A DNA stretch of 64,000 nt from Rhodoplanes sp. Z2-YC6860 (GCF_001579845.1 NZ_CP007440.1:4424029-4488028); one strand, 5' to 3'. Counted from the stretch's first letter, positions 1-8,978 are shown. Notes: generated by a model not told the origin, from the sequence alone. Made by a program: numbers and translations.

Positions 1-79
1 GGTCGAATGGGCCGAATACCTCGTCATCCCGCGCAGGAATTCGGCCGCAAGCGCCGCTCTGCAGAACATGGCAGCATAA
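1..79 (+). CDS. C-terminal end of a truncated unidentified CDS
   Basis: The reading frame that enters at base 2 stays open for 25 codons and ends with TAA at 77-79 (last residues ...ALQNMAA). It lies just ahead of the dihydroorotate-dehydrogenase-like gene on the same strand, with 30 bases between, so it may be the last part of an upstream co-transcribed gene. The fragment is too short to recognise a family. It could also be a chance open frame. Confidence 0.35.
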   Translation, partial: VEWAEYLVIPRRNSAASAALQNMAA

Positions 80-109
80 CCAACCGAAGCCACGACCGGA
101 CTGAACCGC

Positions 110-1159
110 ATGTCCGTCTACGAGCACATTCTCCGACCGGCGCTGTTTTGTCTGCCGCCCGATACGACGAATTCGCTGGCGCACGCAGCGCTGCGCGCAG
201 GCGCGCCGTGGCAGGCGCTGGGCGCGCTCGCGCAACTCGAGGTCACGGACCCGATCCTTGAAACCCGTTTCGCTGGGGTGACGCTGAAAAGCCCCGTCGG
301 GCTGGCCGCGGGTTTCGACAAGGATTGCGAGTTGATCCCGGCGCTGTCGGCCCTCGGCTTCGGCTTTCTCACCGTGGGCTCGATCATGCCTCAACCGAGG
401 CCCGGACACGCCTTTCCGCGCCTGGTCCGCTATGCCGACACGGAGTCGCTCGCCGATTCCATGGGCCTGCCAAGCCGAGGACTTGCCTATGGAGTCGAAC
501 GACTGCGCAAACTCGAGCGATCTCGCGTGCCGCTGTTCGCCAACATCGGCGGCTTTTCGGCCGGCGAGATCGCTGAAAGTCTGTTCGCCGTCGAACCTTA
601 CGTCGACGGCGTCGAAATCAGTCTGATGTGTCCGAACGTCCTGAAAGCGGGCGAGACGTTCGATGACGTCGGTCTCCTGGTCCAAATCCTCGGGCGCATC
701 AGCGGCCGCACCAAGCCCGCGATCGTCCGCGTGCCCAACGACACCGCGCGCAGCGACCGACTCAAGGACCTGATCGAATGCTGCATCGATGGCGGCATCG
801 ACGGCATCAAGATCGCCGGCGGACGCCCGGTCGAAGAGCCGCGGCTGGGCGCGAAGCGCGGCACGCTGCATGGCGCCATGGTGTTCGACGGGGCACTCGA
901 CAATCTCAAGCGGGCCGCTGCCTTTGCCCGCGGCCGCATTCCGATCAAGGCCAATGGCGGCGTGCGCTCCGGCCGCGACGTGTTCATGATGCTCCAGGCC
1001 GGCGCCACATGCGTCGATCTCTATTCGGCCTTCATCTATCAGGGTTGGAGCGTGGCGCGGCGGATCAACCTGGAACTTGCGGCACTCCTTCGCGCGCAGA
1101 ACGTTGACGCTGCAGCGGTTGCGGTGCCCACGACCCGGGCGAACGCTGCGGCTCGCTAG
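110..1159 (+). CDS. dihydroorotate dehydrogenase-like flavoprotein
   Basis: A 349-residue TIM-barrel flavoprotein of the dihydroorotate dehydrogenase (PyrD) superfamily. The N-terminus (ILRPALFCLPPDTTNSLAH) resembles the membrane-targeting helices of class 2 PyrD, and the C-terminal phosphate-binding part (KANGGVRSGRDVF, then AGATCVDLYSAFIYQG) follows class 2 FMN sites. The catalytic-base region, however, reads SLMCPNV around Cys174, which is closer to the Cys of class 1 enzymes (NLSCPNV) than to the class 2 Ser motif (NVSSPNTPG). The usual N-x-MGF-N motif is replaced by ADSMGLPSRG. It may be a diverged paralogue rather than the housekeeping pyrimidine enzyme. It is followed by an MDR oxidoreductase on the same strand. 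Confidence 0.75.
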   Translation: MSVYEHILRPALFCLPPDTTNSLAHAALRAGAPWQALGALAQLEVTDPILETRFAGVTLKSPVGLAAGFDKDCELIPALSALGFGFLTVGSIMPQPRPGHAFPRLVRYADTESLADSMGLPSRGLAYGVERLRKLERSRVPLFANIGGFSAGEIAESLFAVEPYVDGVEISLMCPNVLKAGETFDDVGLLVQILGRISGRTKPAIVRVPNDTARSDRLKDLIECCIDGGIDGIKIAGGRPVEEPRLGAKRGTLHGAMVFDGALDNLKRAAAFARGRIPIKANGGVRSGRDVFMMLQAGATCVDLYSAFIYQGWSVARRINLELAALLRAQNVDAAAVAVPTTRANAAAR

Positions 1160-1251
1160 GTTTGCCGCACCTTTCCGACTCTTTGGCATTCCCGGATGCG
1201 TCGGGTAACATTGGCCCACGATCCCTGTGGAACATCAAAGGCCGGCGCATC

Positions 1252-2175
1252 ATGAAGGCTGTCTACATCGAACAAACGGGCGGACCGGAAGTCCTGAAAT
1301 ACGGCGATCAGCCTGATCCGATTGCCGGACCGGGACAGATCGTTGTCGACACGGTAGCCGCAACCGTAAACGGCGCCGACTGGAAGGTGCGCGCGGGCCA
1401 CTACGGCGGCCAGCCCAGATTTCCCCTGATCCTGGGCCGCGATTTCTCCGGCGTGGTCAGCGCGGTGGGCTCTGGCGTCACGGACCTGCGCGTCGGCGAC
1501 GAGGTGTTCGGCGTGCTGGAGGCGGGCCGGGAAGGGGCCTACGCCGAGAAGATCGCGATCGGCGCTGCGATCGTCGCGAAGAAGCCCGCCGCGCTGTCGC
1601 ATGTCGACGCCGCGGCGCTGGCGCTCACCGGCCTGACGGCGCTCTGCGCGGTCGAGGACTCGTTGAAGCTGAAATCCGGCGAGACCATCCTGATCCAAGG
1701 CGGCGCCGGCGGCGTCGCGAGCTTTGCCATCCAACTCGCCAAGCACATCGGCGCCCATGTCATCACCACGGCGAGCGCCAAGAACGTCGACTATCTGCGC
1801 GACATCGGCGCCGACGAAGTGATCGACTACAACGCCACCGACTTCACCAAGGTCGTGAAGAACTGCGATGCGGTGTTCGACACCGTCGGCGGCGATGTGG
1901 CGACGCAGTCTTTCTCGGTGCTCAAGCCCGGCGGCCGGGCGGCTTTCATCGCCTCAGGCGCCAAGGCGCCGCAGCCTGAGAGAAGCGACGTGACCTCGCT
2001 CCGCCCGGCGGTCCCGCGCGACCGGCAGCACATGGAGCGCATCGCCGCGCTCTATACGGCGGGAGCGGTCCGTCCGCCGCACGTCACGCTCTACAAGCTG
2101 TCCGAAGCGGCGGAAGCGCTCCGCATCAGCGAGGCGCGCCACTTCAAGGGCAAGCTGGTGTTCAAGGTGCGGTGA
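1252..2175 (+). CDS. quinone oxidoreductase-like MDR family protein
   Basis: A 307-residue zinc-independent medium-chain dehydrogenase/reductase of the quinone oxidoreductase type, expected to use NADPH to reduce enones or quinones in the cytoplasm. The N-terminal GroES-like half begins MKAVYIEQTGGPEVL, and the Rossmann motif QGGAGGVASFAIQLAK lies near residues 149-165. The zinc-ligand residues of alcohol dehydrogenases are not apparent. I chose the ATG at 1252 because family members begin MKAV; an in-frame extension to 1162 is possible but does not look conserved. The last third is duplicated as a broken copy at 14562-14943. The substrate is unknown. Confidence 0.85.
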   Translation: MKAVYIEQTGGPEVLKYGDQPDPIAGPGQIVVDTVAATVNGADWKVRAGHYGGQPRFPLILGRDFSGVVSAVGSGVTDLRVGDEVFGVLEAGREGAYAEKIAIGAAIVAKKPAALSHVDAAALALTGLTALCAVEDSLKLKSGETILIQGGAGGVASFAIQLAKHIGAHVITTASAKNVDYLRDIGADEVIDYNATDFTKVVKNCDAVFDTVGGDVATQSFSVLKPGGRAAFIASGAKAPQPERSDVTSLRPAVPRDRQHMERIAALYTAGAVRPPHVTLYKLSEAAEALRISEARHFKGKLVFKVR

Positions 2176-2184
2176 CGACCGCGC

Positions 2185-3384
2185 CTAGCGCAAGGTCCGG
2201 CTGATCCAGGACACGATCACCTCGGCGAAGATGCGATTGTCGGACCATTCGCGATTGCGTCCGACATGACCGCCTTCCGGGTTGACCCAGGCTTCCTTGG
2301 GCGAGCCGCTCTTCATCAGGATGTACAAGTCGTCGATCGGCACCTGCGAATCCTTTGCGCCGTTGACCAGCAGCATGGCCGGTGTCGGTTTGTCGAGCAG
2401 CCCCGCCGTGCGCAGCGACATGCGCGGAACATAGTCGAGATATTCGCCGAGCGTTTTCACGCCATAGACCGCGGCACGCGCCGCGAACAGATCGAAGAGA
2501 TATTCGCGTGTCCCTAAGGCCTTCGCCTGCCAGTCGCGCTGGAAATAGCCGTCGGTGGGGCCTGCCCAAACGACGGCCCCTTTGAGGCGGCTGGCTTCGG
2601 TGTAGGCAACGCGGGCCGACCAGTGGCCGCCGAACGAGACGCCCTGGATCACAACGCGATTGGCGTCGATGTCGGCCCGGGTTCGCAGATGGTCGAGCAG
2701 CCGCGAGAACATGCGTTCGGCGCCCACGTCGATCAAAAGCGGCGCCTCGGACGTGCCCGGCATGTCGATCGCGAGATAAGCGATGCCGGCCTTCATATAG
2801 ATCGGGCCGTACTGGTCGACGACATATTCCTTGTAGCTGTCGAGACCGCCGACGCTGATCACAAGTGGCGCGGGCTTGATTGCGTCTTTCGGAAGCTGAA
2901 GGTAGGCGACGATCTCCTTGCCCTCGAAGGGAACGCGGATGATCTCAATCGGCGGATCGGCCAGCTTGATATAGCCGCGAAATGCCTCCAGACCGCGAAG
3001 GTGCGACGCCTTCTTACCCGGCGAGGTCTGCGCCGGCCATGCGCCGAAGCCGAAATACTTCCAGGCCTCGAGATACTCCTTGCGCGCCTTGGCCGGGTCG
3101 CCGGCCTTCGCCGCCTCCGCGGCAGCGAAGTGCGTTTCGCCGGCCGCCGACCAGCTTCGGGCCCATTCCTCAGGATCGCGCGAAGTGATCCGGTCGAGGA
3201 TCTGGCGGACCTCACCGGCGTCAAATCCAGTGAGCGGATAGCCCTGCCGGTTTACCCGCTCCTGCACGGCCTCCTTGAGCTCGGGCCAGGTGCGCTCCGG
3301 CGCGATCTGCGGCAGCGGCTGCTGCGCGGCCGCAGGCGTCGCGCCCAACAAGCCAAGTACGATGGCTGCAGTGATAGCCCGCAT
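2185..3384 (-). CDS. exported alpha/beta hydrolase (FrsA-like)
   Basis: A 399-residue serine hydrolase with a Sec signal peptide (MRAITAAIVLGLLGATPAAA), so periplasmic. The nucleophile elbow is GVSFGG with Ser about 250. Probable acid and base are Asp about 345 (AKDSQVP) and His about 373 (EGGHVG), a standard triad. The helical N-terminal half and overall plan resemble FrsA and 2,6-dihydroxypseudooxynicotine hydrolase, which cleave C-C or ester bonds; the actual substrate is unknown. The start at 3384 has a GGGGAGA ribosome-binding site 6-8 bases upstream. The gene follows the binding-protein gene by 14 bases, so the two are probably co-transcribed. A hydrolase exported with a binding protein suggests periplasmic breakdown linked to uptake. 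Confidence 0.82.
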   Translation of the reverse strand: MRAITAAIVLGLLGATPAAAQQPLPQIAPERTWPELKEAVQERVNRQGYPLTGFDAGEVRQILDRITSRDPEEWARSWSAAGETHFAAAEAAKAGDPAKARKEYLEAWKYFGFGAWPAQTSPGKKASHLRGLEAFRGYIKLADPPIEIIRVPFEGKEIVAYLQLPKDAIKPAPLVISVGGLDSYKEYVVDQYGPIYMKAGIAYLAIDMPGTSEAPLLIDVGAERMFSRLLDHLRTRADIDANRVVIQGVSFGGHWSARVAYTEASRLKGAVVWAGPTDGYFQRDWQAKALGTREYLFDLFAARAAVYGVKTLGEYLDYVPRMSLRTAGLLDKPTPAMLLVNGAKDSQVPIDDLYILMKSGSPKEAWVNPEGGHVGRNREWSDNRIFAEVIVSWISRTLR

Positions 3385-3398
3385 GTTATTTCTCCCCA

Positions 3399-4445
3399 TC
3401 AGCGAACGCCGCCGGCATTCACCACCGGCCCGGTATATGTCTCGAACCGTTTGCGGAGTTCGGCGATCTGGGCGTCGTTGGTCATGAAGGCCTTGTAGTC
3501 GTTGGCGACCTCGTAAGACAGGATCGGCTTGTAGCCGTCGGGCGGCGGGACATCGCGCCGGCCGGACCAGGTTTCCGTTGCGATCTGCTGCTCCGGCTCG
3601 AGGAGCCACGACAGGAACAGCTTTGCCGCGGTCGGATGCGGCGCATTCTTGAAGATCGCGCCGGTCAACGGCCAGATCGGCGTCGCGTCCTGTTCGGCGA
3701 AGTGCGACTCCACCGGCATCTTCTGCTTTTTCAGCAGCGTGGTGATGTTGTAGATCGAGTCGAAGGTGACGAGGTTTTGGCCCGTGCCGATGCTGCGCTG
3801 CTGGCCGAGATGGCCCTGGATGAAATTTGGCTTGGTCGCCATGAATTTATCCATCCAATCCCAGCCGTGCTTCTGCACGATATGGAAGAACACCCACATC
3901 GTGACATCGTCGTCGGCCGGATAGGGCGTGACGACCTTGCCGTGGAATTGAGGTTTCAGAAAATCGAGCGCCGAGTTCGGAAGGTCGGCGGCCGCGACCT
4001 TCTCGGTGTTGTACATGTAGGGCACCGCGTTCACCATCGTCGCCCAGTAGGCGCCGTCCGCGTCCTTGAAGCTGTCGTCGATCTCGGCGAATCCGGGCGG
4101 TTTGAAATTGAGGAGCTGGCCTTCGGCCTTCCAGCGCACGAAGTCCGGGATGGTCTGCAGGATCGCGGTGTCGACCTCGAGCTTGCCGGCTGCGATCTGC
4201 GCATCGATCTTTTTGTCGAGGACGTTCGAGAAGTCGCCGCTGATCGAGAATGTGATCCCTGGATAGCGCTGCTCGAACTTCTTGGCCATGGCCTCCCATG
4301 GCGCCGTCGGACCGCCGACATAGAGAGTGACCGAGCCCTCGGACTTGGCTTTGGCATAGAGCTCTGACTGTGCGGCGGCCGGCAGCGGCATCGCTGCAAT
4401 CAGCGCAACGGCGAACATCGGCCCCGCCAAGCGGCGCGTGAGCAT
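3399..4445 (-). CDS. ABC transporter substrate-binding protein (family 1, iron-type)
   Basis: A 348-residue periplasmic binding protein with a clear signal peptide (MLTRRLAGPMFAVALIAAMP... ending PAAAQ). The mature part (ELYAKAKSEGSVTLYVGG; AMAKKFEQRYPG) is typical of the extracellular solute-binding family that includes ferric-iron and short organic ligand binders. No permease or ATPase gene is adjacent, so it is an orphan receptor or uses components encoded elsewhere. The ATG at 4445 has a GGGGGAAG ribosome-binding site. It is the first gene of a pair with the exported hydrolase downstream. Ligand identity cannot be read from sequence. Confidence 0.85.
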   Translation of the reverse strand: MLTRRLAGPMFAVALIAAMPLPAAAQSELYAKAKSEGSVTLYVGGPTAPWEAMAKKFEQRYPGITFSISGDFSNVLDKKIDAQIAAGKLEVDTAILQTIPDFVRWKAEGQLLNFKPPGFAEIDDSFKDADGAYWATMVNAVPYMYNTEKVAAADLPNSALDFLKPQFHGKVVTPYPADDDVTMWVFFHIVQKHGWDWMDKFMATKPNFIQGHLGQQRSIGTGQNLVTFDSIYNITTLLKKQKMPVESHFAEQDATPIWPLTGAIFKNAPHPTAAKLFLSWLLEPEQQIATETWSGRRDVPPPDGYKPILSYEVANDYKAFMTNDAQIAELRKRFETYTGPVVNAGGVR

Positions 4446-4621
4446 GAGCGCTTCCCCCAGAATGTTGTTTTCGATTGATGCCCATGTTGCGGTGTCGCGG
4501 GAGGGCAGGCAAGAGCCTCGCCCGGGCAATATTCGGCTGACGGCCTTGATGCATGAAGAAGAGCGATGGAACGATGATGGCAGGCCTTGGTTTGCCCCTC
4601 GAAAGCCATGAGGGCCAGATC

Positions 4622-4966
4622 ATGAAACTCCCTGTTCTAGCCGCGGCAACATTGATCGCATTTTCGACAAACGCCATCGCGCAAAGCGGAGGCGCGGGAG
4701 GCGGCGCGGGCGGGACATCCCCTGGCATCGCTCCATCAGGCGCCACTCCGACGGGTCGGGCGAGTCATTCGGAAACCAATGGTTCTGCGGTGCCCACGAA
4801 CACCGACGCCGCAAAGTCCAACACCGTAAATTCCGGAGCAACCTCCGTACCCACCGCAAAAGGGGCGGGCGCGCCCTACCAAGGGCTTCCAGGAGTGAAT
4901 GCAGACGGCAGCGCGGCTCCGCCGGGGGCTGTCAGGAACGCCATGCCGGATAACGTTCCGCGTTAG
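4622..4966 (+). CDS. small exported Gly/Thr/Asn-rich protein
   Basis: A 114-residue protein with a signal peptide (MKLPVLAAATLIAFSTNAIA followed by QSGGAGG) and a low-complexity mature part rich in Gly, Ala, Thr, Ser, Asn and Pro. No catalytic motif is visible. Small exported proteins of this kind are common in Rhizobiales and mostly uncharacterised. The start is placed at the ATG at 4622 because it begins the signal peptide; AGGG lies about 9 bases upstream. It is divergent from the binding-protein gene at 4445. Confidence 0.6.
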   Translation: MKLPVLAAATLIAFSTNAIAQSGGAGGGAGGTSPGIAPSGATPTGRASHSETNGSAVPTNTDAAKSNTVNSGATSVPTAKGAGAPYQGLPGVNADGSAAPPGAVRNAMPDNVPR

Positions 4967-5330
4967 CGCCGGTACTTCCGGATTCGATATCAGCGATCCG
5001 CGCCATCGAAAACGTCGCGGATGTTTAAGACTGGCGTCGCGCCAAGCGGACAGCCAGCGCTTCAGCTCACGGGTCGCTCCACATTGCCGAGGCGATGAAG
5101 CGATTGTCCGTTCGCTGGCCACGTCGGAGGCGATCGGCCGATGATGTTGACCCAACCCGCAGATCACTTGGCGGCTCAGAAATCAGCCTAATATTTGGGC
5201 AGCGATATGTCTGTTCTATGCGCCAGCCGTTTGCGTGGCCGCGAAGCACCGTGGCGCAATTCGCAGTCAGATTTTGCTAAATCGCTATGCGTCCGAAAGG
5301 CTTAGCTGGAACGCAGCAGACGCTCTGAAT
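4967..5330. other. intergenic region without a recognisable gene
   Basis: About 360 bases between the small exported protein and the sigma-54 promoter of the peptide transporter. I see no convincing gene, RNA or strong terminator. Short open frames here lack ribosome-binding sites and family features. The region probably holds upstream regulator sites for the sigma-54 promoter; I could not find a convincing NtrC-type palindrome by eye. Confidence 0.4.
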
Positions 5331-5346
5331 TGGCACGACCTTTGCG
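5331..5346 (+). promoter_or_regulatory. sigma-54 (RpoN) -24/-12 promoter of the peptide ABC operon
   Basis: TGGCACG-ACCT-TTGC matches the RpoN consensus TGGCACG-N4-TTGCW. GG lies at 5332-5333 and GC at 5344-5345, with the required 10 bases between. Predicted transcription starts near 5357, leaving a leader of about 26 bases with GGGGAG ahead of the ATG at 5383. It implies dependence on RpoN plus an enhancer-binding activator such as NtrC. Confidence 0.75.
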
Positions 5347-5382
5347 GAAGTTCCCCCGGGACGATGGTTGGGGAGACTATCC

Positions 5383-6996
5383 ATGAAGCGACGTGATTTT
5401 CTGAAGTCGACAGCTGCCGTGGCGGCCTCCGTAGGGGCTCCTGGAATCCTTTCGTCCGCGAAAGCGCAATCGCGGCAGGAAACGCTGCTCATCGTCTCGG
5501 AGAGCGGCCCCAACAACATCGACATCCACGGAGTCGGCACCAACGTGCCAGGGTATGAGGTGTCGTGGAATTGCTACGATCGTCTCATCAGCCACGAGAT
5601 GAAGACCGGTCCAAACGGACAACCGTATTACGACAAAGAGAAATTCAAGCCCGAACTCGCCGAAGACATGAACATCGGCGACATGTCCGTGACCTTCAAA
5701 TTGAAGAAGAGCGCCGTATTCCAGGATGGCACGCCGGTCACCGCCAAGGATGTGAAATGGTCGCTCGACCGCGCGGTTTCCGTCGGGGGCTTCCCGACGT
5801 TTCAGATGAGCGCCGGTTCTCTGACCAAGCCCGAGCAATTCGTCGTTGTCGACGACAACACCATTCGCGTCGATTTTCTCCGCAAAGATCGGCTGACGAT
5901 CCCCGATCTGGCGGTCATCGTCCCCTGCGTCATCAATTCGGAACTGGTGAAGAAGCACGCCACGGAAAAAGACCCGTGGGGCATGGAATACACCAAACAA
6001 AACACCGCCGGCAGCGGAGCCTACCGCGTCGTGAACTGGACCGCGGGCACCGAAGTCGTCATGGAGCGCAACGACAAATGGATCGGCGGCCCGCTGCCGA
6101 AGATCAAGCGCGTGATCTGGCGCATGGTGCCATCCGCCGGCAACAGGCGCGCGCTGCTGGAGCGCGGCGACGCCGACATCTCATATGAATTGCCGAACAA
6201 AGACTTCGTCGAATTGAAGGACGCCGGCAAGCTGAACATCGTGTCCACGCCGTTCTCGAACGGGATCATCTACCTGGGCATGAACGTGAAGAATCCACCC
6301 TTCGACAATCTCAAGGTCCGGCAGGCCGTCGCCTACGCGCTGCCATACCAGAAGATCATGGACGCCGTGCAGTTCGGTCTGGCGAAGCCGATGTTCGGTG
6401 CGCCGGCCGACAAGGCCACCGAGGTCGCATGGCCGCAGCCGCACAAGTACAACTCCGACATCGAGAAGGCGAAGAAGCTGATGGCCGAGGCCGGCTATCC
6501 GAACGGTTTCGAGACGACGCTGTCTTTCGACTTGGGCTTTGCCACCGTCAATGAGCCGACCGCCGTGCTGATCCAGGAGAGCCTCGGCCAGATCGGCATC
6601 AAGACCACGATCAACAAGATCCCCGGCGCAAATTTCCGCACTGAACTGAACAAGAAAGTCCTGCCGCTCTACATCAACGTGTTCTCGGGCTGGCTCGACT
6701 ACCCGGAATACTTCTTCATCTGGTGCTATCACGGCCGAAATTCGATCTTCAACACGATGAGCTATCAGTCCAAAGAAATGGATGGCTTCATCGATGGCGC
6801 TGTCACTGCGGCGGCAAATGGCGACAAGGCGACGTACGAGAAAGACGTCAAAGCTTTCGTCGACCTTGCTTATGCCGACATCCCGCGCATTCCGCTGCTG
6901 CAGCCGTATTCCAACGTGGCGATGCAGAAGAACGTCACCGGCTATCAATACTGGTTCCACCGTCGGCTGGACTATCGGGCGTTTTCGAAAGGGTGA
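5383..6996 (+). CDS. peptide/nickel-type ABC transporter substrate-binding protein
   Basis: A 537-residue periplasmic binding protein of SBP family 5 (DppA/OppA/NikA type). The N-terminus MKRRDFLKSTAAVAASVGAP is a twin-arginine (Tat) signal, unusual but recurrent in this family. Family features include the stretch LAEDMNIGDMSVTFKLKKSA followed by VFQDGTPVTAKDVKWSL. The ATG at 5383 is preceded by GGGGAG; an in-frame ATG at 5368 would spoil the Tat signal. It is the first gene of a four-gene transporter operon. The ligand is unknown: di/oligopeptide, opine or a related amine-containing compound are all possible. Confidence 0.9.
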   Translation: MKRRDFLKSTAAVAASVGAPGILSSAKAQSRQETLLIVSESGPNNIDIHGVGTNVPGYEVSWNCYDRLISHEMKTGPNGQPYYDKEKFKPELAEDMNIGDMSVTFKLKKSAVFQDGTPVTAKDVKWSLDRAVSVGGFPTFQMSAGSLTKPEQFVVVDDNTIRVDFLRKDRLTIPDLAVIVPCVINSELVKKHATEKDPWGMEYTKQNTAGSGAYRVVNWTAGTEVVMERNDKWIGGPLPKIKRVIWRMVPSAGNRRALLERGDADISYELPNKDFVELKDAGKLNIVSTPFSNGIIYLGMNVKNPPFDNLKVRQAVAYALPYQKIMDAVQFGLAKPMFGAPADKATEVAWPQPHKYNSDIEKAKKLMAEAGYPNGFETTLSFDLGFATVNEPTAVLIQESLGQIGIKTTINKIPGANFRTELNKKVLPLYINVFSGWLDYPEYFFIWCYHGRNSIFNTMSYQSKEMDGFIDGAVTAAANGDKATYEKDVKAFVDLAYADIPRIPLLQPYSNVAMQKNVTGYQYWFHRRLDYRAFSKG

Positions 6997-7083
6997 GGGA
7001 AATAGAACAGCTCGTCATGCCTGCGCGATACGTGCAGGCATGACACGACGTCTGGACACCATCGGCAACAAGAGATCACGGCC

Positions 7084-8097
7084 ATGATAGGCATGTTCTT
7101 CAAGCGGACGCTGATGGCGGTGCCGAGTCTGATCGGTGTCGTCATCGTGACGTTCCTGCTAACCCGCGCGCTGCCCGGCGATCCGGCGGCTTATTTCGCG
7201 GGGCCGGCCGCAACCAAGGAGGCGATCGAGGAGGTGCGGGCCAAGCTCGGGCTCGACAAGCCGCTGATCGTGCAGTTCGGAAACTATGTCAACGACTTGG
7301 CCCACGGTGATCTCGGCAATTCGCTGACCACCGGCCAGTCCGTCGGCAAGGAGATCAAGAGCCGCCTGCCGGCTTCGGCCGAACTGACATTGCTCGGCCT
7401 CATCGTATCGATGTTGATTGCGGTGCCGCTTGGAATTGCCGCGGCGACGCGCCCAGGATCGTTGCTGGACCACGCTTGCCGCGTCATCTCTACGGCCGGT
7501 GTATCGCTGCCCGTATTCTTCACCGGGCTGATCCTGGTTTATGTCTTTTACTACCAGCTCGGCTGGGCGCCAGCGCCGCTTGGCCGGCTCGATGTGTTTG
7601 CCAGCCCGCCGCCGCAGATCACCGGCTTCTACCTGATCGACAGTCTCCTGGCAGGCAATCTTGAGACGTTTTGGTCGAGTCTGAAGCAACTGCTGTTGCC
7701 GGCGACGACGCTCGCAATCTTTTCGCTGGCCCCCATCGCCCGCATGACGCGCGCATCGATGCTGGCAGTGCTCGCGTCGGACTTCGTCCGGACTGCGCGC
7801 GCCAGCGGCCTTGCCCCCTATACGGTCATCGTCACCTACGCATTTCGCAACGCCATGATTCCGGTCATCACCACGCTCGGGATGGTGTTCTCGTTTCTGC
7901 TCGGCGCGAACGTACTGGTCGAGAAAGTATTTGCCTGGCCGGGGATCGGCTCGTTTGCGGTCGAGGCGCTCATCGCATCGGATTTCGCGCCGCTCCAGGG
8001 CTTCGTCCTGACAATGGCGGTGATGTACGTGGTTCTCAACCTCATCATCGACATTCTCTATGGCCTGATCGATCCGCGCGTGAGGCTTGAAGCATGA
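7084..8097 (+). CDS. ABC transporter permease, DppB/GsiC-like
   Basis: A 337-residue inner-membrane permease, about six transmembrane helices, of the binding-protein-dependent transport family. The start MIGMFFKRTLMAVPSLIGVV and the motif RALPGDPA are typical of DppB-type subunits. The cytoplasmic EAA-like loop is seen at about residue 240 (RTARASGLAPYTVIV). It forms a heterodimeric channel with the next gene product, whose start overlaps this stop by 4 bases (ATGA), indicating translational coupling. Confidence 0.92.
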   Translation: MIGMFFKRTLMAVPSLIGVVIVTFLLTRALPGDPAAYFAGPAATKEAIEEVRAKLGLDKPLIVQFGNYVNDLAHGDLGNSLTTGQSVGKEIKSRLPASAELTLLGLIVSMLIAVPLGIAAATRPGSLLDHACRVISTAGVSLPVFFTGLILVYVFYYQLGWAPAPLGRLDVFASPPPQITGFYLIDSLLAGNLETFWSSLKQLLLPATTLAIFSLAPIARMTRASMLAVLASDFVRTARASGLAPYTVIVTYAFRNAMIPVITTLGMVFSFLLGANVLVEKVFAWPGIGSFAVEALIASDFAPLQGFVLTMAVMYVVLNLIIDILYGLIDPRVRLEA

Positions 8098-8978
8098 GCG
8101 ATATCGCAGCGAGTTCGAAATCCTCCAGCGGCCTTGTCGCGCTTCTGCGTCATGGCCGGTACGTCATCGGCGAGAACAAGGTCACAGGTTTTGCGTTCGG
8201 CCTGTTTCTGCTCATTGTGGCGGCGGCCGTGTTCGGCCCATTCATCGTGCCTTACGATCCGCTTGCCAGTGACACGGCTGCTGCGTTGAAGCCGCCGTCT
8301 GCCGCACATTGGTTTGGCACCGACCAGCTCGGCCGGGATGTGCTGAGCCGAGTCGTCGTGGCAACGCGGCTCGATTTCTTCATCGCTGTCGCTTCGGTCG
8401 CGCTGGTGTTTCTGATGGGCGGGCTGGCCGGGGTCGCCGCGGGCTTCTTCGGCGGCTGGACCGACCGCATCGTGGGCCGCGTCGCCGACACCATCATGGC
8501 GTTCCCGCTATTCGTGCTGGCGATGGGCATCGTCGCCGCGCTCGGAAATACGGTGCAGAACGTCATCCTGGCAACGGCGATCGTCAATTTCCCGCTGTAT
8601 GCCCGTGTGGCCCGGGCCGAAGCCAATGTCCGGCGCGAGGCCGGTTTCGTGCAGGCTGCGCGCCTCTCCGGCAACGGCGAATTCCGAATTCTGTTGGGTC
8701 ATGTTTTGCCGAACATCATGCCGATCATGATCGTGCAGATGTCGCTGACCATGGGCTACGCCATCCTCAACGCCGCGGGTCTTTCCTTCATCGGCCTTGG
8801 CGTCCGGCCGCCGACCGCCGAGTGGGGCATCATGGTGGCGGAAGGCGCGGCCTTCATGGTCTCCGGTGAGTGGTGGATCGCATTCTTTCCCGGCGCAGTC
8901 CTCATGGTCGCCGTGTTCTGCTTCAACTTGCTGGGTGACGGCCTGCGTGACATCGCCGATCCCCAGCGCCGGACGTGA
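8094..8978 (+). CDS. ABC transporter permease, DppC/GsiD-like
   Basis: A 294-residue inner-membrane permease paired with the DppB-like subunit. It has the DppC-type N-terminus (one helix, then FGTDQLGRDVLSRV), five further helices, and the EAA loop QAARLSGNGEFRILLGHVLP. It overlaps the upstream gene by 4 bases and is followed after 8 bases by the ATPase gene, so all are one transcription unit. Confidence 0.92.
   Translation: MSDIAASSKSSSGLVALLRHGRYVIGENKVTGFAFGLFLLIVAAAVFGPFIVPYDPLASDTAAALKPPSAAHWFGTDQLGRDVLSRVVVATRLDFFIAVASVALVFLMGGLAGVAAGFFGGWTDRIVGRVADTIMAFPLFVLAMGIVAALGNTVQNVILATAIVNFPLYARVARAEANVRREAGFVQAARLSGNGEFRILLGHVLPNIMPIMIVQMSLTMGYAILNAAGLSFIGLGVRPPTAEWGIMVAEGAAFMVSGEWWIAFFPGAVLMVAVFCFNLLGDGLRDIADPQRRT

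Noticed and set aside
1162-1251. Longer N-terminus for the MDR oxidoreductase
   Set aside because: Family members start at MKAVYIEQTGG; the extra 30 residues are not conserved-looking.
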